Position numbers and translations under genes: made by a program. This document shows, in pieces, positions 46,714-55,325 of a stretch of 64,000 nucleotides of DNA. Position 1 is the stretch's first letter. Each line of letters begins with the position of its first letter. This stretch comes from AP-15 sp963787425 (GTDB taxonomy: Bacteria > Pseudomonadota > Alphaproteobacteria > ATCC43930 > CGMCC-115725): the NCBI GenBank assembly GCA_963787425.1, contig CAWBCV010000001.1, forward strand, positions 1,488,001-1,552,000. Direction: 5' to 3'. The notes below the pieces were generated by a model. It was not told the origin of the DNA. It was given only the letters and a program-made list of their open reading frames with translations, and did not search any database.

Positions 46714-46924
46714 ATGAAATCAAGCGAGCTCCTGCGCCGCGTGCGCCGGCTCGCCAGCCGACGGGGCTGGAGAATCGAGATTACGGAAGGGAAGAGGCAC
46801 ACAAAGCTGAGACTCCCTGGCGGGGGCACGACGGATTCCTCGACATTCGACCGATCTAAAGACCGGCACTCTCCATAACATCCTCAAACAACTCGGCATA
46901 ACACCGGAAGATTTGGAAGACTAA
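46714..46924 (+). pseudogene. hicA: HicA mRNA interferase toxin, one frameshift
   Basis: A short double-stranded-RBD-like toxin. The first frame gives MKSSELLRRVRRLASRRGWR, EITEGKRHTKLRLPGGGTT; a shift near 46834 continues as IPRHSTDLKTGTLHNILKQL then GITPEDLED and TAA. The conserved His in GKRHTK and the terminal LKQLGITPEDLED are hallmarks of HicA (YcfA). About 70 residues, the usual length. The 211-base span needs one base change in length to be in frame. It is divergent from hicB, separated by 91 bases with a palindromic operator. Confidence 0.85.
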
Positions 46925-46951
46925 GCCGTTCCAAGGCGTTGGACGAAAGCA

Positions 46952-48091
46952 CTATATGGGCACCTGCGTTTCTCTTTCGTCCATCAACTCCAGGCTGCGC
47001 AGCGTATGGCGGAAACATATCGCCGCGGTCAACAGCAGCACGGCTCCGGCCTGGTGCGCGGCCGCGAGCGGGATCGGCACGGCCAGGGTCAAGGTCGAGA
47101 TGCCGAGCGCGAGCTGCAATGCAGCGGCTGCGAGGAGCGCGTGCAGCGCGACGCGAGCCGGTTTCGATAGGCGCGAGCGCACGCCCGCCGCCCAGAGCAC
47201 GATGATAGCTATCGCAGTCGCGATGGCGAGCACGCGATGATCGAACTGCACGGCGGCGATGTTTTCGAACAAGTTCAGATAAAATGGCCGGAGTTGGGCG
47301 TAGCCGGCCGGCACGAGCCTGCCGTCCATCAGCGGAAAGGTGTTGTAGGTCAGTCCGGCGCGCGTTCCGGCGACAAGGCCGCCGGCAAGGATCGTCAGCG
47401 CGACCAGCACGAGCACGGCTTCGCTGGCTCGCCGCCAGCCGGGACTCGCATGCGGAGACTGAGAACCGCGGACCAGGCCCAGCGCCGTCCACAGGATCGC
47501 GGCATAGATCGCCAGAGCAAGAGCGAGGTGGCCGACGAGGCGGTATTGGCTGACCTCGACCCGGTCGGCAAGGCCGCTCTCGACCATATACCAGCCGAGC
47601 GCGCCCTGCAGAAACCCGAGCAGCAGGATACCGGCGAGGGGCGGCGCAAGCCGCCGCGGCAGCTGACGCCGCGCCAGAAACCAAAGGAAAGGCACGGCAA
47701 ACGCCACGCCGATCAGCCGGCCTAGCAGCCGGTGCGTGTATTCCCAGTAATAGATGCTTTTGAACTCGTCCAAGCTCATTGCGAAATGGATGGCCCGGTA
47801 TTCGGGGATCTGTTGGTATTTCGCGAATTCCGTGGCCCAGTCGGCGGCCGATAGCGGCGGCACGATACCGATGACCGGCTTCCATTCGGTGATCGACAGG
47901 CCCGAGAGAGTGAGCCGCGTGATGCCGCCGACCACGACCATCAGGAAAATCAAGCCGCAGCAGAAGAAGAGCCACGCCGCCACGGGCCGGAGGCCCACTT
48001 CTGCTGCGGCTCCTGGCGCTACTCCCGAATTCGCAACGCCGGCTATCGAGCTCGGCAAGGTTGGATCCTCATAGACGCTTGTTGCGGGCAA
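46952..48091 (-). CDS. ctaA: Heme A synthase (COX15/CtaA)
   Basis: Oxidises heme O to heme A for cytochrome c oxidase. Eight membrane helices are evident, with conserved His in YWEYTHRLLGRLIG, VGHLALALAIY, VQFDHRVLAIATA and AAAHQAGAVLLL acting as heme ligands. The upstream signature RLTLSGLSITEWKPVIGIVP is diagnostic of the alphaproteobacterial/mitochondrial type. The start is uncertain: a TTG at 48091 gives about 379 residues; no ATG is in frame near the N-terminus. Its stop is 27 bases from the end of hicA, on the opposite strand. Confidence 0.9.
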   Translation of the reverse strand: MPATSVYEDPTLPSSIAGVANSGVAPGAAAEVGLRPVAAWLFFCCGLIFLMVVVGGITRLTLSGLSITEWKPVIGIVPPLSAADWATEFAKYQQIPEYRAIHFAMSLDEFKSIYYWEYTHRLLGRLIGVAFAVPFLWFLARRQLPRRLAPPLAGILLLGFLQGALGWYMVESGLADRVEVSQYRLVGHLALALAIYAAILWTALGLVRGSQSPHASPGWRRASEAVLVLVALTILAGGLVAGTRAGLTYNTFPLMDGRLVPAGYAQLRPFYLNLFENIAAVQFDHRVLAIATAIAIIVLWAAGVRSRLSKPARVALHALLAAAALQLALGISTLTLAVPIPLAAAHQAGAVLLLTAAICFRHTLRSLELMDERETQVPI

Positions 48092-48104
48092 GTGAGTGCG
48101 CCCC

Positions 48105-48235
48105 CGCGCGCCGGCAAGAGGGCGCGATTGCGCACCATTTCTTGCTTTTCCTCTCGCCGCCCGCGCCCTCACCTGCCTCGCTGCGCTCGGCACTCTCTCC
48201 CGCACCGCGGGAGAGAGGGGATTAAGCCTGAAGGG
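48105..48235. repeat. GC-rich palindromic intergenic repeat
   Basis: Contains CTCTCTCCCGCACCGCGGGA followed by GAGAGGGG, a strong hairpin, and a preceding CCTCACCTGCCTCGCTGCGC stretch. It is similar in style to the class B palindromes at 12845 and 20478, between the ends of the ThDP gene and the ctaA start. Confidence 0.55.
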
Positions 48236-48263
48236 CTTGGTGGGTGATGACAACGCTGCCTTA

Positions 48264-49913
48264 CTACTCGGCTGCGCCGCGGCGGTGCGAGAAGCCCTGC
48301 TCCTGGCTGGTGATGAATTCGAGCAAGGCGGCGCGGCCGACTTCGGTCTGGCGGCGGGCGCGCAGGATCGCGTCGCCGATCTGCGCCGGGTCTTCGACCC
48401 GCTCACTCCAGCCGCCGAGGTCGCGCGCGATGTTGGCGTAATTGCCGCCAAGATCGCGCGCCCGGTAGCGCTCGTGCGACAGCGCCATCGCATGAGTTTC
48501 GATCGCCATCGTCGAATTGTTCAAGACAATCGTCAGGATCGGGATCCCGCAGCGCGCCGCCGTCTCGAAATCGAGGCCGGTCATCCCGAACGCCGCGTCG
48601 CCCATGAAGTTGACGCAGAATTTGTCGGGCGCGGCGACCTTGGCGCCGATCGCGAGGCCAAGGCCGGTGCCGAGCTGGTGCGACTTGCCCCAGCCGATAT
48701 AGCCGCGCGGCCGGGTCGCCCGGTAGAAGGGGTTGAGCTGCTCGCGTGGGCTGCCGGAATCGTGGGTGACGATCGCCTCGGCCGGGTTGACGACCCGCAT
48801 GAACTCCGAGATGACCCGGTAGGGGTTGATCGGCCGCTCGTCCGAACGCAGCTTCCCTTGCCAGCGGGCCAGCCACTCCTCGCGCTTGCCGGCGATTTCC
48901 CGAGCGACCGCGTCCGGGCGCGCCTCGCCGTTCAGCCGATCACCGACCGCCGCAAGCAATTGGCCGAGCACGAGCTTGGCGTCGCCGAGAATCCCGAGAT
49001 CGGCGGCAAAGGCCTTGTGAAGGTCGCGCGTGTCGTTGGTCGCATGGATGATCTTCTTGCCGGGCGGCAATGCCGGGGTGGCGATGCCATGCTTGGTAAA
49101 GCTGCAGCCGACGCCCAGGACCAGATCCGATTTGTGCAGGAAATGCCGGCCGTGCCCGGTAAAGGTGCCGCCGCCGGGCCCGAGCGCCAATGCGTGGTCC
49201 TCCGGAAAGGCGCTCTTGCCGTCGAAGGTCGTCATGACCGGCGCCTGCAGCAGCTCGGCCAATCGCCGCAATTCCTCGGTGGCCTCGGCGTAGAAGACGC
49301 CCTGCCCCGCGAGGATCATCGGGCAAGAGGCATCGAGCAGCATGCGCGCCGCCTCCTCGACGTCGTGCTCGTCACCGGCCGATCGAGTAACGGGGACCTG
49401 CCGGTACTCGTGCGGATCGACACTCACGTCGATGCTGTGGACATCGGCCGGCACTTCCACCATGACCGGGCCCTGCCGGCCGTTCTTTACTTGGGCAAAG
49501 GCGCGCCGCATGACGTTCGCGATCTGCTCGGGCAGGATCACTTCTTCGACCGATTTGGTGATCGCAGCATAGGAACGGCTCGATTTGAACATCGGGAACA
49601 ATTGCGCCGTCTCGCGCGGGTGACCGAGCGGCAGAAACACCACCGGGCTCGAATCCGAAAAAGCCGTCGCGACGCCGGCAAAGGCGTTCTCGGCACCCGG
49701 CCCGTATTGCATCGCGAACACCCCCGGCGGGCAGCCATTGGAGACGCGGGCGAACCCGTCGGCCATATGGACGCCGACCCGCTCCTGGCGGCAGATGACC
49801 GGCTTGATCCCGACCGCCGCCGCGGCCTCGATGATCGGGGTGGTTGGAAAGCAGAAGAGCGTCGAGATGCCCTCCCGCTTCAGGATCTCGGCAATCACGT
49901 CCATGACGAGCAT
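48264..49913 (-). CDS. Thiamine diphosphate-requiring enzyme (acetolactate synthase-like)
   Basis: A 549-residue protein with the three-domain ThDP-enzyme layout: N-terminal PYR domain with the activating Glu in CRQERVGVHMADGFAR, central domain MILAGQGVFYAEATEELRRL, and C-terminal PP domain with the cofactor motif MGDAAFGMTGLDFETAARCG through NNSTMA (GD...NN). It could be a carboligase or a 2-oxoacid decarboxylase; no small subunit or CoA-binding signature lets me decide. ATG 49913 follows GGGAGGAACCACCG. It is divergent from the methyltransferase gene with 157 bases between them. Confidence 0.92.
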   Translation of the reverse strand: MLVMDVIAEILKREGISTLFCFPTTPIIEAAAAVGIKPVICRQERVGVHMADGFARVSNGCPPGVFAMQYGPGAENAFAGVATAFSDSSPVVFLPLGHPRETAQLFPMFKSSRSYAAITKSVEEVILPEQIANVMRRAFAQVKNGRQGPVMVEVPADVHSIDVSVDPHEYRQVPVTRSAGDEHDVEEAARMLLDASCPMILAGQGVFYAEATEELRRLAELLQAPVMTTFDGKSAFPEDHALALGPGGGTFTGHGRHFLHKSDLVLGVGCSFTKHGIATPALPPGKKIIHATNDTRDLHKAFAADLGILGDAKLVLGQLLAAVGDRLNGEARPDAVAREIAGKREEWLARWQGKLRSDERPINPYRVISEFMRVVNPAEAIVTHDSGSPREQLNPFYRATRPRGYIGWGKSHQLGTGLGLAIGAKVAAPDKFCVNFMGDAAFGMTGLDFETAARCGIPILTIVLNNSTMAIETHAMALSHERYRARDLGGNYANIARDLGGWSERVEDPAQIGDAILRARRQTEVGRAALLEFITSQEQGFSHRRGAAE

Positions 49914-50070
49914 CGGTGGTTCCTCCCAACGGGTCGTTCCGGGGTGCCAGCGGACAGCGCTGGCAGACGGCTGAAGTTTAGCTTCAGTGGGGTTGCGACG
50001 CCAACCGAGAGCGGCCGAGGCGCAGATTAGTGCACCCAGCTGATTGAGCGACAGATGCTAAGATATCCCG

Positions 50071-50790
50071 ATGTCCTCCGACGTCGTCGATCTGCGGGAT
50101 TTCTATGGCACCGGGCTCGGTCAGATCGCTCGGCGAATGATCCGCGACGCCATTCGCCGAGTGTGGCCCGATCTGCAGGGCATGCGGCTCCTCGGCATCG
50201 GCTATGCGACACCGTTTTTGCCTGCGATCTCGGCCGAGACGGAGCGCACGGTGGCGTTGATGCCGGCCGCACTCGGTGTGCTCGGCTGGTCGCCGGAGGG
50301 GCGCAATCTGGTCACCCTGGCCGATGAGGGAGAGCTCCCCTTTGCGGATTATTCGATCGACCGGGTCCTGCTGGTCCACGCGCTCGAGACCACGGACCAG
50401 GCGAGCCCGATGCTGAAGGAGATCTGGCGCGTCCTGGCCGGCGGCGGGCGCCTGCTGGTTATTGCTCCGAACCGCCGCGGCATCTGGGCCCGCCTCGACC
50501 GCACTCCGTTTGGTTCGGGCCGCCCCTACACGATGTCGCAATTGTCACGGCTGCTGCGGGACGAGCAGTTCACCCCAGTCGGAACAGATACCGCGCTGTT
50601 CATCCCGCCCGCGCGGAAGCGCATGATCTTGCGCTCGGCGGCGGCGTGGGAGCGCGTAGGCAAGCGCTGGTTTCCAACCTTCGCCGGGGTCGTGCTGGTC
50701 GAGGCGACAAAGCAGATCTACGCCAAGCCGGCGCCCATCCGCACACCGCGCCGCCGCCTGGTCTATGCGCCGGCGCCGCACGGCTTGTAG
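50071..50790 (+). CDS. Class I SAM-dependent methyltransferase
   Basis: A 239-residue methyltransferase-11-like protein. The motif I region reads RLLGIGYATPFLPAIS, motif II EGELPFADYSIDRVLLVHAL, followed by EIWRVLAGGGRLLVIAPNRR. The glycine loop is degenerate, so activity is not certain. A long C-terminal extension (FPTFAGVVLVEATKQIYAKP) is typical of an alphaproteobacterial clade of unknown substrate. TAAGAT seven bases before the ATG and no ribosome site suggest a short or missing leader. Confidence 0.88.
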   Translation: MSSDVVDLRDFYGTGLGQIARRMIRDAIRRVWPDLQGMRLLGIGYATPFLPAISAETERTVALMPAALGVLGWSPEGRNLVTLADEGELPFADYSIDRVLLVHALETTDQASPMLKEIWRVLAGGGRLLVIAPNRRGIWARLDRTPFGSGRPYTMSQLSRLLRDEQFTPVGTDTALFIPPARKRMILRSAAAWERVGKRWFPTFAGVVLVEATKQIYAKPAPIRTPRRRLVYAPAPHGL

Positions 50791-50843
50791 CGCCACATCC
50801 GACTAGTTGTTCGACAACCCGGCCTGCCCTCAACCGACTGCCC

Positions 50844-51446
50844 TCATCCGAAATCTTCGGCCAAAGCGGCGCGGATCGGTTCCGGCAGCACCGCCATGTG
50901 CCCGTAATTCGGATGATCGAAACCAACAACCAACTGCGCGCCGGGGGTCTTGAAGCGGGCGATCTGGTCGCCGGTGAACGGAAATCTGAGGAACTGGACG
51001 GATGAGGCCTTGCCCTCCGGGCTGGTGTTCTCGCGCGTCGGGTCGGGTTCGCCCCGGATCCGCTGCCCCGCGATGTCGACAAAGACGCGGTTTTCGATCC
51101 CGCCCAGGCGGGCCAGCACCGAAGCGCGGCGCATCGGATCGTCGATCTCGAACATTACCGTGGCGACGAGCTCCTTTCCCTGCGGGATCAGCGGATTATA
51201 GACCGCCAATTCGTCCTCGATCTGCGCCTCGCCGCCCTGCTCGATATGCAGCATCTCCTGCACCTGATGCCACATCGTCTCGTAATTCTCGAAGTAGAAG
51301 GTCGCAAACGGGCCGACCTCAACGCGCCGTCGGCGCTTGATCTCAGTGATCCGTTTGCGTTGCTCATTGCGCGCCGCGGCGTATTCGGCCGGCGGCACAA
51401 TGTCCGCGCGGGTCAGTTGGCGCTTATTGTGGGCCCGTGTGTCCAT
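50844..51446 (-). CDS. DUF3501 family protein
   Basis: A 200-residue protein recognised as DUF3501: RADIVPPAEYAAARNEQRKR, VGPFATFYFENYETMWHQVQ, FEIDDPMRRASVLARLGGIE. Its function is unknown, but these proteins are regularly found with rubrerythrin and an HdrD/GlpC-like iron-sulfur protein, as here. ATG 51446 follows GAGGATATAACT and lies two bases after the stop of the Fe-S gene, so the three are one transcript. Confidence 0.92.
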   Translation of the reverse strand: MDTRAHNKRQLTRADIVPPAEYAAARNEQRKRITEIKRRRRVEVGPFATFYFENYETMWHQVQEMLHIEQGGEAQIEDELAVYNPLIPQGKELVATVMFEIDDPMRRASVLARLGGIENRVFVDIAGQRIRGEPDPTRENTSPEGKASSVQFLRFPFTGDQIARFKTPGAQLVVGFDHPNYGHMAVLPEPIRAALAEDFG

Positions 51447-51448
51447 AG

Positions 51449-52819
51449 TTATATCCTCGCCTCTGCGTCGGACCATACCCCCGGGATGCCGTAGGCGCGG
51501 GCGACGAGCTCGATTGGGTGCAGGGAACGTGGCGGGACCGGTTGGCCGTCCGCCAGCACCTCCATTTCCTGCACGATGTGCATCCCGGCGAGTGGACACT
51601 CGGAGGCCAAGAACGGTTTGGCATTCTTGAGCGCCTGGCGTACGACCGGCCTCCCGACCTTCAGGGCGGTTTCGAAATTGCCTTTGAGCACGCCCCAGGA
51701 GCCGCCGTGGCCCGAGCATCGCTCGATCACGGCGACATCGGCTTGCGGCAGCAAGCGCAGCATTTCGGCGGCCTTCTGCCCCATGTTCTGCGCCCGCGCG
51801 TGGCAGGCGAGCTGAACGGTGACGCCCCCATCCAGCTGGGACAGACCCGGAGCAAGACCCTCCTTGCGGGCGATGTCGACGATGTATTCGCTGACGTCGA
51901 AAGTCGCTTTCGCCAGCTTCGCGACCGCGGCATCGTTCGGGACAATCAACGGCCACTCGAATTTGAGCATCAGGGCGCAGGAGGGGACCAGCGCGATGAT
52001 GTCATAGGCCTTGTCGACCCACGGACTGAGAGACGCGGCAACCTTTTTAGCCGATGCCGCGACAGCGGCGAGGTTACCCTGTTCGAGTTGCGGCATGCCA
52101 CAGCAGCGTGGATAGACCACGGCGGTCTCCACCCCGTTGCGGGCAAGAACGGCGCGGGTGGCTTCGCCGATGCTCGGGTTGTTGTAGTTGACGAAGCAGG
52201 TCGCGTAGAGGACCGCCTTGCGGCCGTAGGCCGGCGCCGTGCCGTCGACCGGCGGCGCCGAGCGCTTCGATCGCATCACAAAGGTCGGTCCGTGGTATTT
52301 CGGCAATGCGGCATTGCGGTCGATGCCCGCTGCGGCTTCGAGGAGCGGGCGGGTCAGAGCATTCTTGCGGTCGGTGGCCCAATTTGCGAGCGGCGCGACC
52401 ATGCCGGCCAGCCGCCCGTTACGGTCGGTCTTGACCAGCTCCCGCTGCTGCAGCGGAATGCGGCCTTCGCGCTGCTCGACCGCCCGATAGCGCAGCATGA
52501 CATGCGGGAAATCGACATTGAACTCGTGCGGCGGCACGTAGGGGCACTTCGTCATGAAGCACATATCGCAAAGCGTGCAGGCGTCTGCGACTTTCTGGTA
52601 GTCGGCCGGCGCCACGGTATCGAGCTCGCCGCTGTCGGAATTGTCGATCAGATCGAACAGCCGCGGGAAGGCATCGCACAAATTGAAGCAGCGCCGACAA
52701 GTATGGCAGATGTCGAAGATCCGATGCATCTCGGCTTCGGTCTTGCTTCGGTCCGTGAAGTCCGGATCTTCCCACGCAATGCGATGCCGGGTGGGGGCTT
52801 CCAGACTGCCCTCTCTCAT
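51449..52819 (-). CDS. GlpC/HdrB-like iron-sulfur protein
   Basis: A 456-residue protein with two 4Fe-4S ferredoxin motifs (CHTCRRCFNLC and CTLCDMCFMTKC) and CCG-domain signatures: CCGMPQLEQG and a variant CSGHGGSWG where Ser replaces the second Cys. It resembles GlpC and heterodisulfide-reductase subunits and likely moves electrons, here perhaps to or from rubrerythrin during peroxide defence (inference). No membrane anchor is seen. ATG 52819 follows GGAAGTAAATAAGAAAGCAACG weakly. It lies between rubrerythrin and DUF3501. Confidence 0.92.
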   Translation of the reverse strand: MREGSLEAPTRHRIAWEDPDFTDRSKTEAEMHRIFDICHTCRRCFNLCDAFPRLFDLIDNSDSGELDTVAPADYQKVADACTLCDMCFMTKCPYVPPHEFNVDFPHVMLRYRAVEQREGRIPLQQRELVKTDRNGRLAGMVAPLANWATDRKNALTRPLLEAAAGIDRNAALPKYHGPTFVMRSKRSAPPVDGTAPAYGRKAVLYATCFVNYNNPSIGEATRAVLARNGVETAVVYPRCCGMPQLEQGNLAAVAASAKKVAASLSPWVDKAYDIIALVPSCALMLKFEWPLIVPNDAAVAKLAKATFDVSEYIVDIARKEGLAPGLSQLDGGVTVQLACHARAQNMGQKAAEMLRLLPQADVAVIERCSGHGGSWGVLKGNFETALKVGRPVVRQALKNAKPFLASECPLAGMHIVQEMEVLADGQPVPPRSLHPIELVARAYGIPGVWSDAEARI

Positions 52820-52844
52820 CGTTGCTTTCTTATTTACTTCCGAA

Positions 52845-52875
52845 AGGGCGCAGAAGCTAATGGCTCCTGCGCCCT
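52845..52875 (-). terminator. Hairpin between rubrerythrin and the Fe-S gene
   Basis: AGGGCGCAG pairs perfectly with CTGCGCCCT; on the minus strand TTTCGG follows. It could attenuate expression of the two distal genes or protect the rubrerythrin message. Confidence 0.5.
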
Positions 52876-52902
52876 TACTCCAACGGGGTCAGTGCTGCCG
52901 GA

Positions 52903-53319
52903 TCAGAGGGCGTCGAGCGCCTTCTGGAAACGGCCGGCGTGAGACTTCTCCGCTTTTGCGAGCGTCTCAAACCACTCGGCAATTTCCTCGAAGCCTTCCT
53001 CGCGAGCCGTCCTGGCCATTCCCGGATACATGTCGGTGTATTCGTGGGTTTCGCCCGCAACCGCGGCCCGCAGATTATCCGCAGTCGCTCCGATCGGCTT
53101 GCCGGTCGCCGGATCGCCGACTTCTTCGAGATATTCGAGATGGCCGTGCGCATGCCCGGTCTCGCCTTCGGCGGTCGAGCGGAAGACCGCCGACACGTCG
53201 TTATAGCCCTCGATGTCCGCCTTCTGCGCGAAATACAGATAGCGGCGGTTGGCCTGGCTCTCGCCGGCGAACGCCGCTTTGAGGTTCTCCTCGGTCTTGG
53301 AATTCTTCAGTGTCGCCAT
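52903..53319 (-). CDS. Rubrerythrin (ferritin-like, no rubredoxin domain)
   Basis: A 138-residue diiron four-helix protein: ENLKAAFAGESQANRRYLYF, EGETGHAHGHLEYL, AVAGETHEYTDMYPGM and AEKSHAGRFQKAL provide the Glu/His iron ligands. The usual C-terminal rubredoxin domain is missing, so an external electron donor is needed; the adjacent Fe-S protein is a candidate. It should reduce hydrogen peroxide in the cytosol. ATG 53319 follows GGAGAGACGG. An Irr-like box lies about 90 bases upstream. Confidence 0.94.
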   Translation of the reverse strand: MATLKNSKTEENLKAAFAGESQANRRYLYFAQKADIEGYNDVSAVFRSTAEGETGHAHGHLEYLEEVGDPATGKPIGATADNLRAAVAGETHEYTDMYPGMARTAREEGFEEIAEWFETLAKAEKSHAGRFQKALDAL

Positions 53320-53409
53320 CCGTCTCTCCATCGTCTTCGTGATGGGGCCGCGCAACGCGGTGCACCCCCGTGCGACGGATATAGCGCGGCGGCGAACGGC
53401 TTCAATAGA

Positions 53410-53424
53410 TTAGAATGATTTTAA
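53410..53424. promoter_or_regulatory. Irr/ICE-like operator upstream of rubrerythrin
   Basis: TTAGAA-TGA-TTTTAA, an AT-rich interrupted palindrome matching 11 of 12 positions of a TTAGAA-N3-TTCTAA arrangement like the iron control element of Irr. It sits between irr and the rubrerythrin start in otherwise GC-rich DNA. Confidence 0.55.
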
Positions 53425-53535
53425 GGAATGCTTTATGTCGCACGAATGTCAGCGGTTTTAGCCCCGCTGGCAGAGCCGGAACATCAACATCGGATTTCGA
53501 TAAATTGGAGATTTGGGCGAACGCCAAGCCGCGTC

Positions 53536-53957
53536 TCAGGCACTCCCGGGACGAACGCGAATAATCACGTCCACGCGGCTGATTTCGGTACCGGCGGGAG
53601 GCATCGGCAGACTACTCACGGTCAGTTCCTCGCCAGGTATGTCCTGTAGTTTGCCGGTCACTTCGCAGAAAAAGTGGTGGTGGTCGGAGGTATTGGTGTC
53701 GAAATACGACCGGCCCGGCTCCACGACAACTTCGTGCAAAAGCCCCGAATCGGTGAACTGATGAAGCGTGTTGTAGACAGTCGCGAGCGACACCTGAATG
53801 CCGGCCGTCAGCGCCTCGCCGTGTAATTGCTCCGCAGTGACGTGGCGTTCCCCCTCTCTAGCAGCAGCCGTGCCAACGCGACACGCTGGCGTGTTGGCCG
53901 CAGATTTGCCGCACGCAGGCGCCGCAGGGCAAGTGATGTCGCGGACGTCATTGTCAT
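53536..53957 (-). pseudogene. irr: Irr-type Fur family transcriptional regulator, one frameshift
   Basis: Iron/heme-responsive repressor of about 140 residues. The N-terminal frame (ALRRLRAANLRPTRQRVALA) shifts near 53852, in a run of five G on the coding strand, into the main frame: RHVTAEQLHGEA, GIQVSLATVYNTLHQFTDSG, SYFDTNTSDHHHFFCEVTGK. The HHH-FF motif is characteristic of Irr rather than Fur or PerR. One missing G explains the break. It likely controls itself and the rubrerythrin cluster downstream through the box at 53410 (inference). Confidence 0.88.
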
Positions 53958-54084
53958 GCGACAAATATAGGGAGAGTCATGGCAAAACCAAACAACTTTA
54001 TTGCGTCCCGTTGCCATTGACCGCGGGTCACATCGCGAACGAGGCACGGTGCCGCACCGTCGCTGGCACCGCGGGCGGTTTCAA

Positions 54085-54118
54085 CAGCGGGCGGGGTGTG
54101 TATTCGCCCCGCCCGCTG
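54085..54118 (-). terminator. Strong hairpin after the NHL gene
   Basis: CAGCGGGCGGGG pairs perfectly with CCCCGCCCGCTG across ten bases, 13 bases past the NHL stop. Only a weak T tract follows on the minus strand. Confidence 0.65.
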
Positions 54119-54130
54119 TCGGGCCGGTGA

Positions 54131-55234
54131 TTACAGGTTGGCCTGGAAGTCGCTGTAATCGCGAACCTTCTTGTAGATCTGCAGCCGGTTCCGCTGGCTA
54201 TCCGCAACGATGACGCTGTCGGTCGCCGGGTCGAACTCCACTGCTGTCGGGAAGCAGAAGCGGTACTGCGGCTCCAGGCTCTTCACGCGACGCCGAGCCT
54301 TCGCCATGTCGGGGTTGGCGTCGACGGTCTGCTGGCCCCACTTCGACAGGACCTGAGCATCACCGATCAGATTGCAGATCGGCCTTCCCTCGGAGTCGAA
54401 GACACAAACCCGGTGGTTGCCCCAGTCAGAGACGTAGATGTCACCGTCGGGGTCCACGGCGACATCCGTCGGATGGTTTAGCGTGCCGGGCTTAGGATAT
54501 CCGGCGGTTTCCGACTGCGCCGCCACGTACGGTCCGAACATGGTCACGGCATACGCGCCCTCGGGCTCTTCAACCTTCCCATACTGGCCGAACTTCATCA
54601 GGAACTTGCCCTCAGGGGACAGCTTCTGAACGCGGTGGTTCTTCCAATCCGCGACGTAGATATTGCCGTCCTTGTCGAGGGTAATCCCCCAGGGCTGGTT
54701 GAACTGACCATCATCGTTGCCGGGGCCGCCGCACTTGCCGACGAATTTTCCGTCCGGAGTGAAGACCTGGAGGCGGTTGTTGCCGCTGTCGACAACGATG
54801 ATGTTGCCGTTCTTCTCGACAGCCAGACCGGCCGGGCGCATGAGCTCGCCGTCGCCGCTGCCGGTCTTGCCCCACTTCCGCAGGAATTTGCCGCTGCTGT
54901 CGAACACGGAGATCGTGTTCATCCAGTCATCCGACACGTAGACATGGTCGTTATTGTCGACGGCAACCCCGAAGGGCCAAGTGCATTTCCCGTCGCCCTC
55001 GCCGTACTCGCAGAAGTCGGCGATATGTTCTTCTTCACCGGGACCGCCAAGCTGCACTTTGTTGACGTGCATCCCGAAATTATTCTCGTTGCCCCGGTTG
55101 GTGGCATAGAGAACGCCGTTCTTACCGAGACACATTGTTTGGACGTAGTTGAACCCAGGCCCGCGGGCGGCATTACGCCCGACGGCATGGCTCCAATCAT
55201 AGACTCGCCCTTCGTGAACCGTTGTGAGCGGCAT
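54131..55234 (-). CDS. NHL-repeat beta-propeller protein
   Basis: A 367-residue protein built of about six NHL/YVTN-like repeats: WPFGVAVDNNDHVYVSD, RPAGLAVEKNGNIIVVDSGN, QPWGITLDKDGNIYVADWKN, HPTDVAVDPDGDIYVSDWGN. Acidic DxDGxI loops suggest metal binding. It has no signal peptide. It is the last gene of a three-gene operon with DUF1800 and DUF1501 proteins. GAGGAGGAGCGCT precedes the ATG. Confidence 0.92.
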   Translation of the reverse strand: MPLTTVHEGRVYDWSHAVGRNAARGPGFNYVQTMCLGKNGVLYATNRGNENNFGMHVNKVQLGGPGEEEHIADFCEYGEGDGKCTWPFGVAVDNNDHVYVSDDWMNTISVFDSSGKFLRKWGKTGSGDGELMRPAGLAVEKNGNIIVVDSGNNRLQVFTPDGKFVGKCGGPGNDDGQFNQPWGITLDKDGNIYVADWKNHRVQKLSPEGKFLMKFGQYGKVEEPEGAYAVTMFGPYVAAQSETAGYPKPGTLNHPTDVAVDPDGDIYVSDWGNHRVCVFDSEGRPICNLIGDAQVLSKWGQQTVDANPDMAKARRRVKSLEPQYRFCFPTAVEFDPATDSVIVADSQRNRLQIYKKVRDYSDFQANL

Positions 55235-55276
55235 AGCGCTCCTCCTCTCTAACCTACCCGTTTGCCTTAGCGAGTA

Positions 55277-55306
55277 CCCCTTCCCCGACCTGAGCCGAGG
55301 AAGGGG
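55277..55306 (-). terminator. Intercistronic hairpin between DUF1501 and NHL genes
   Basis: CCCCTTCC pairs with GGAAGGGG across about 14 bases. No T-run, so it probably tunes the relative stability of the two messages. Confidence 0.4.
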
Positions 55307-55325
55307 TGACAGGTGACGATCATTG

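Noticed and set aside
48096..50030. Long plus-strand ORF (644 aa) opposite the ThDP enzyme gene
   Set aside because: Antisense shadow of a high-GC gene; low-complexity, Arg/Asp-rich translation with no motif, while the minus strand has a full ThDP enzyme.
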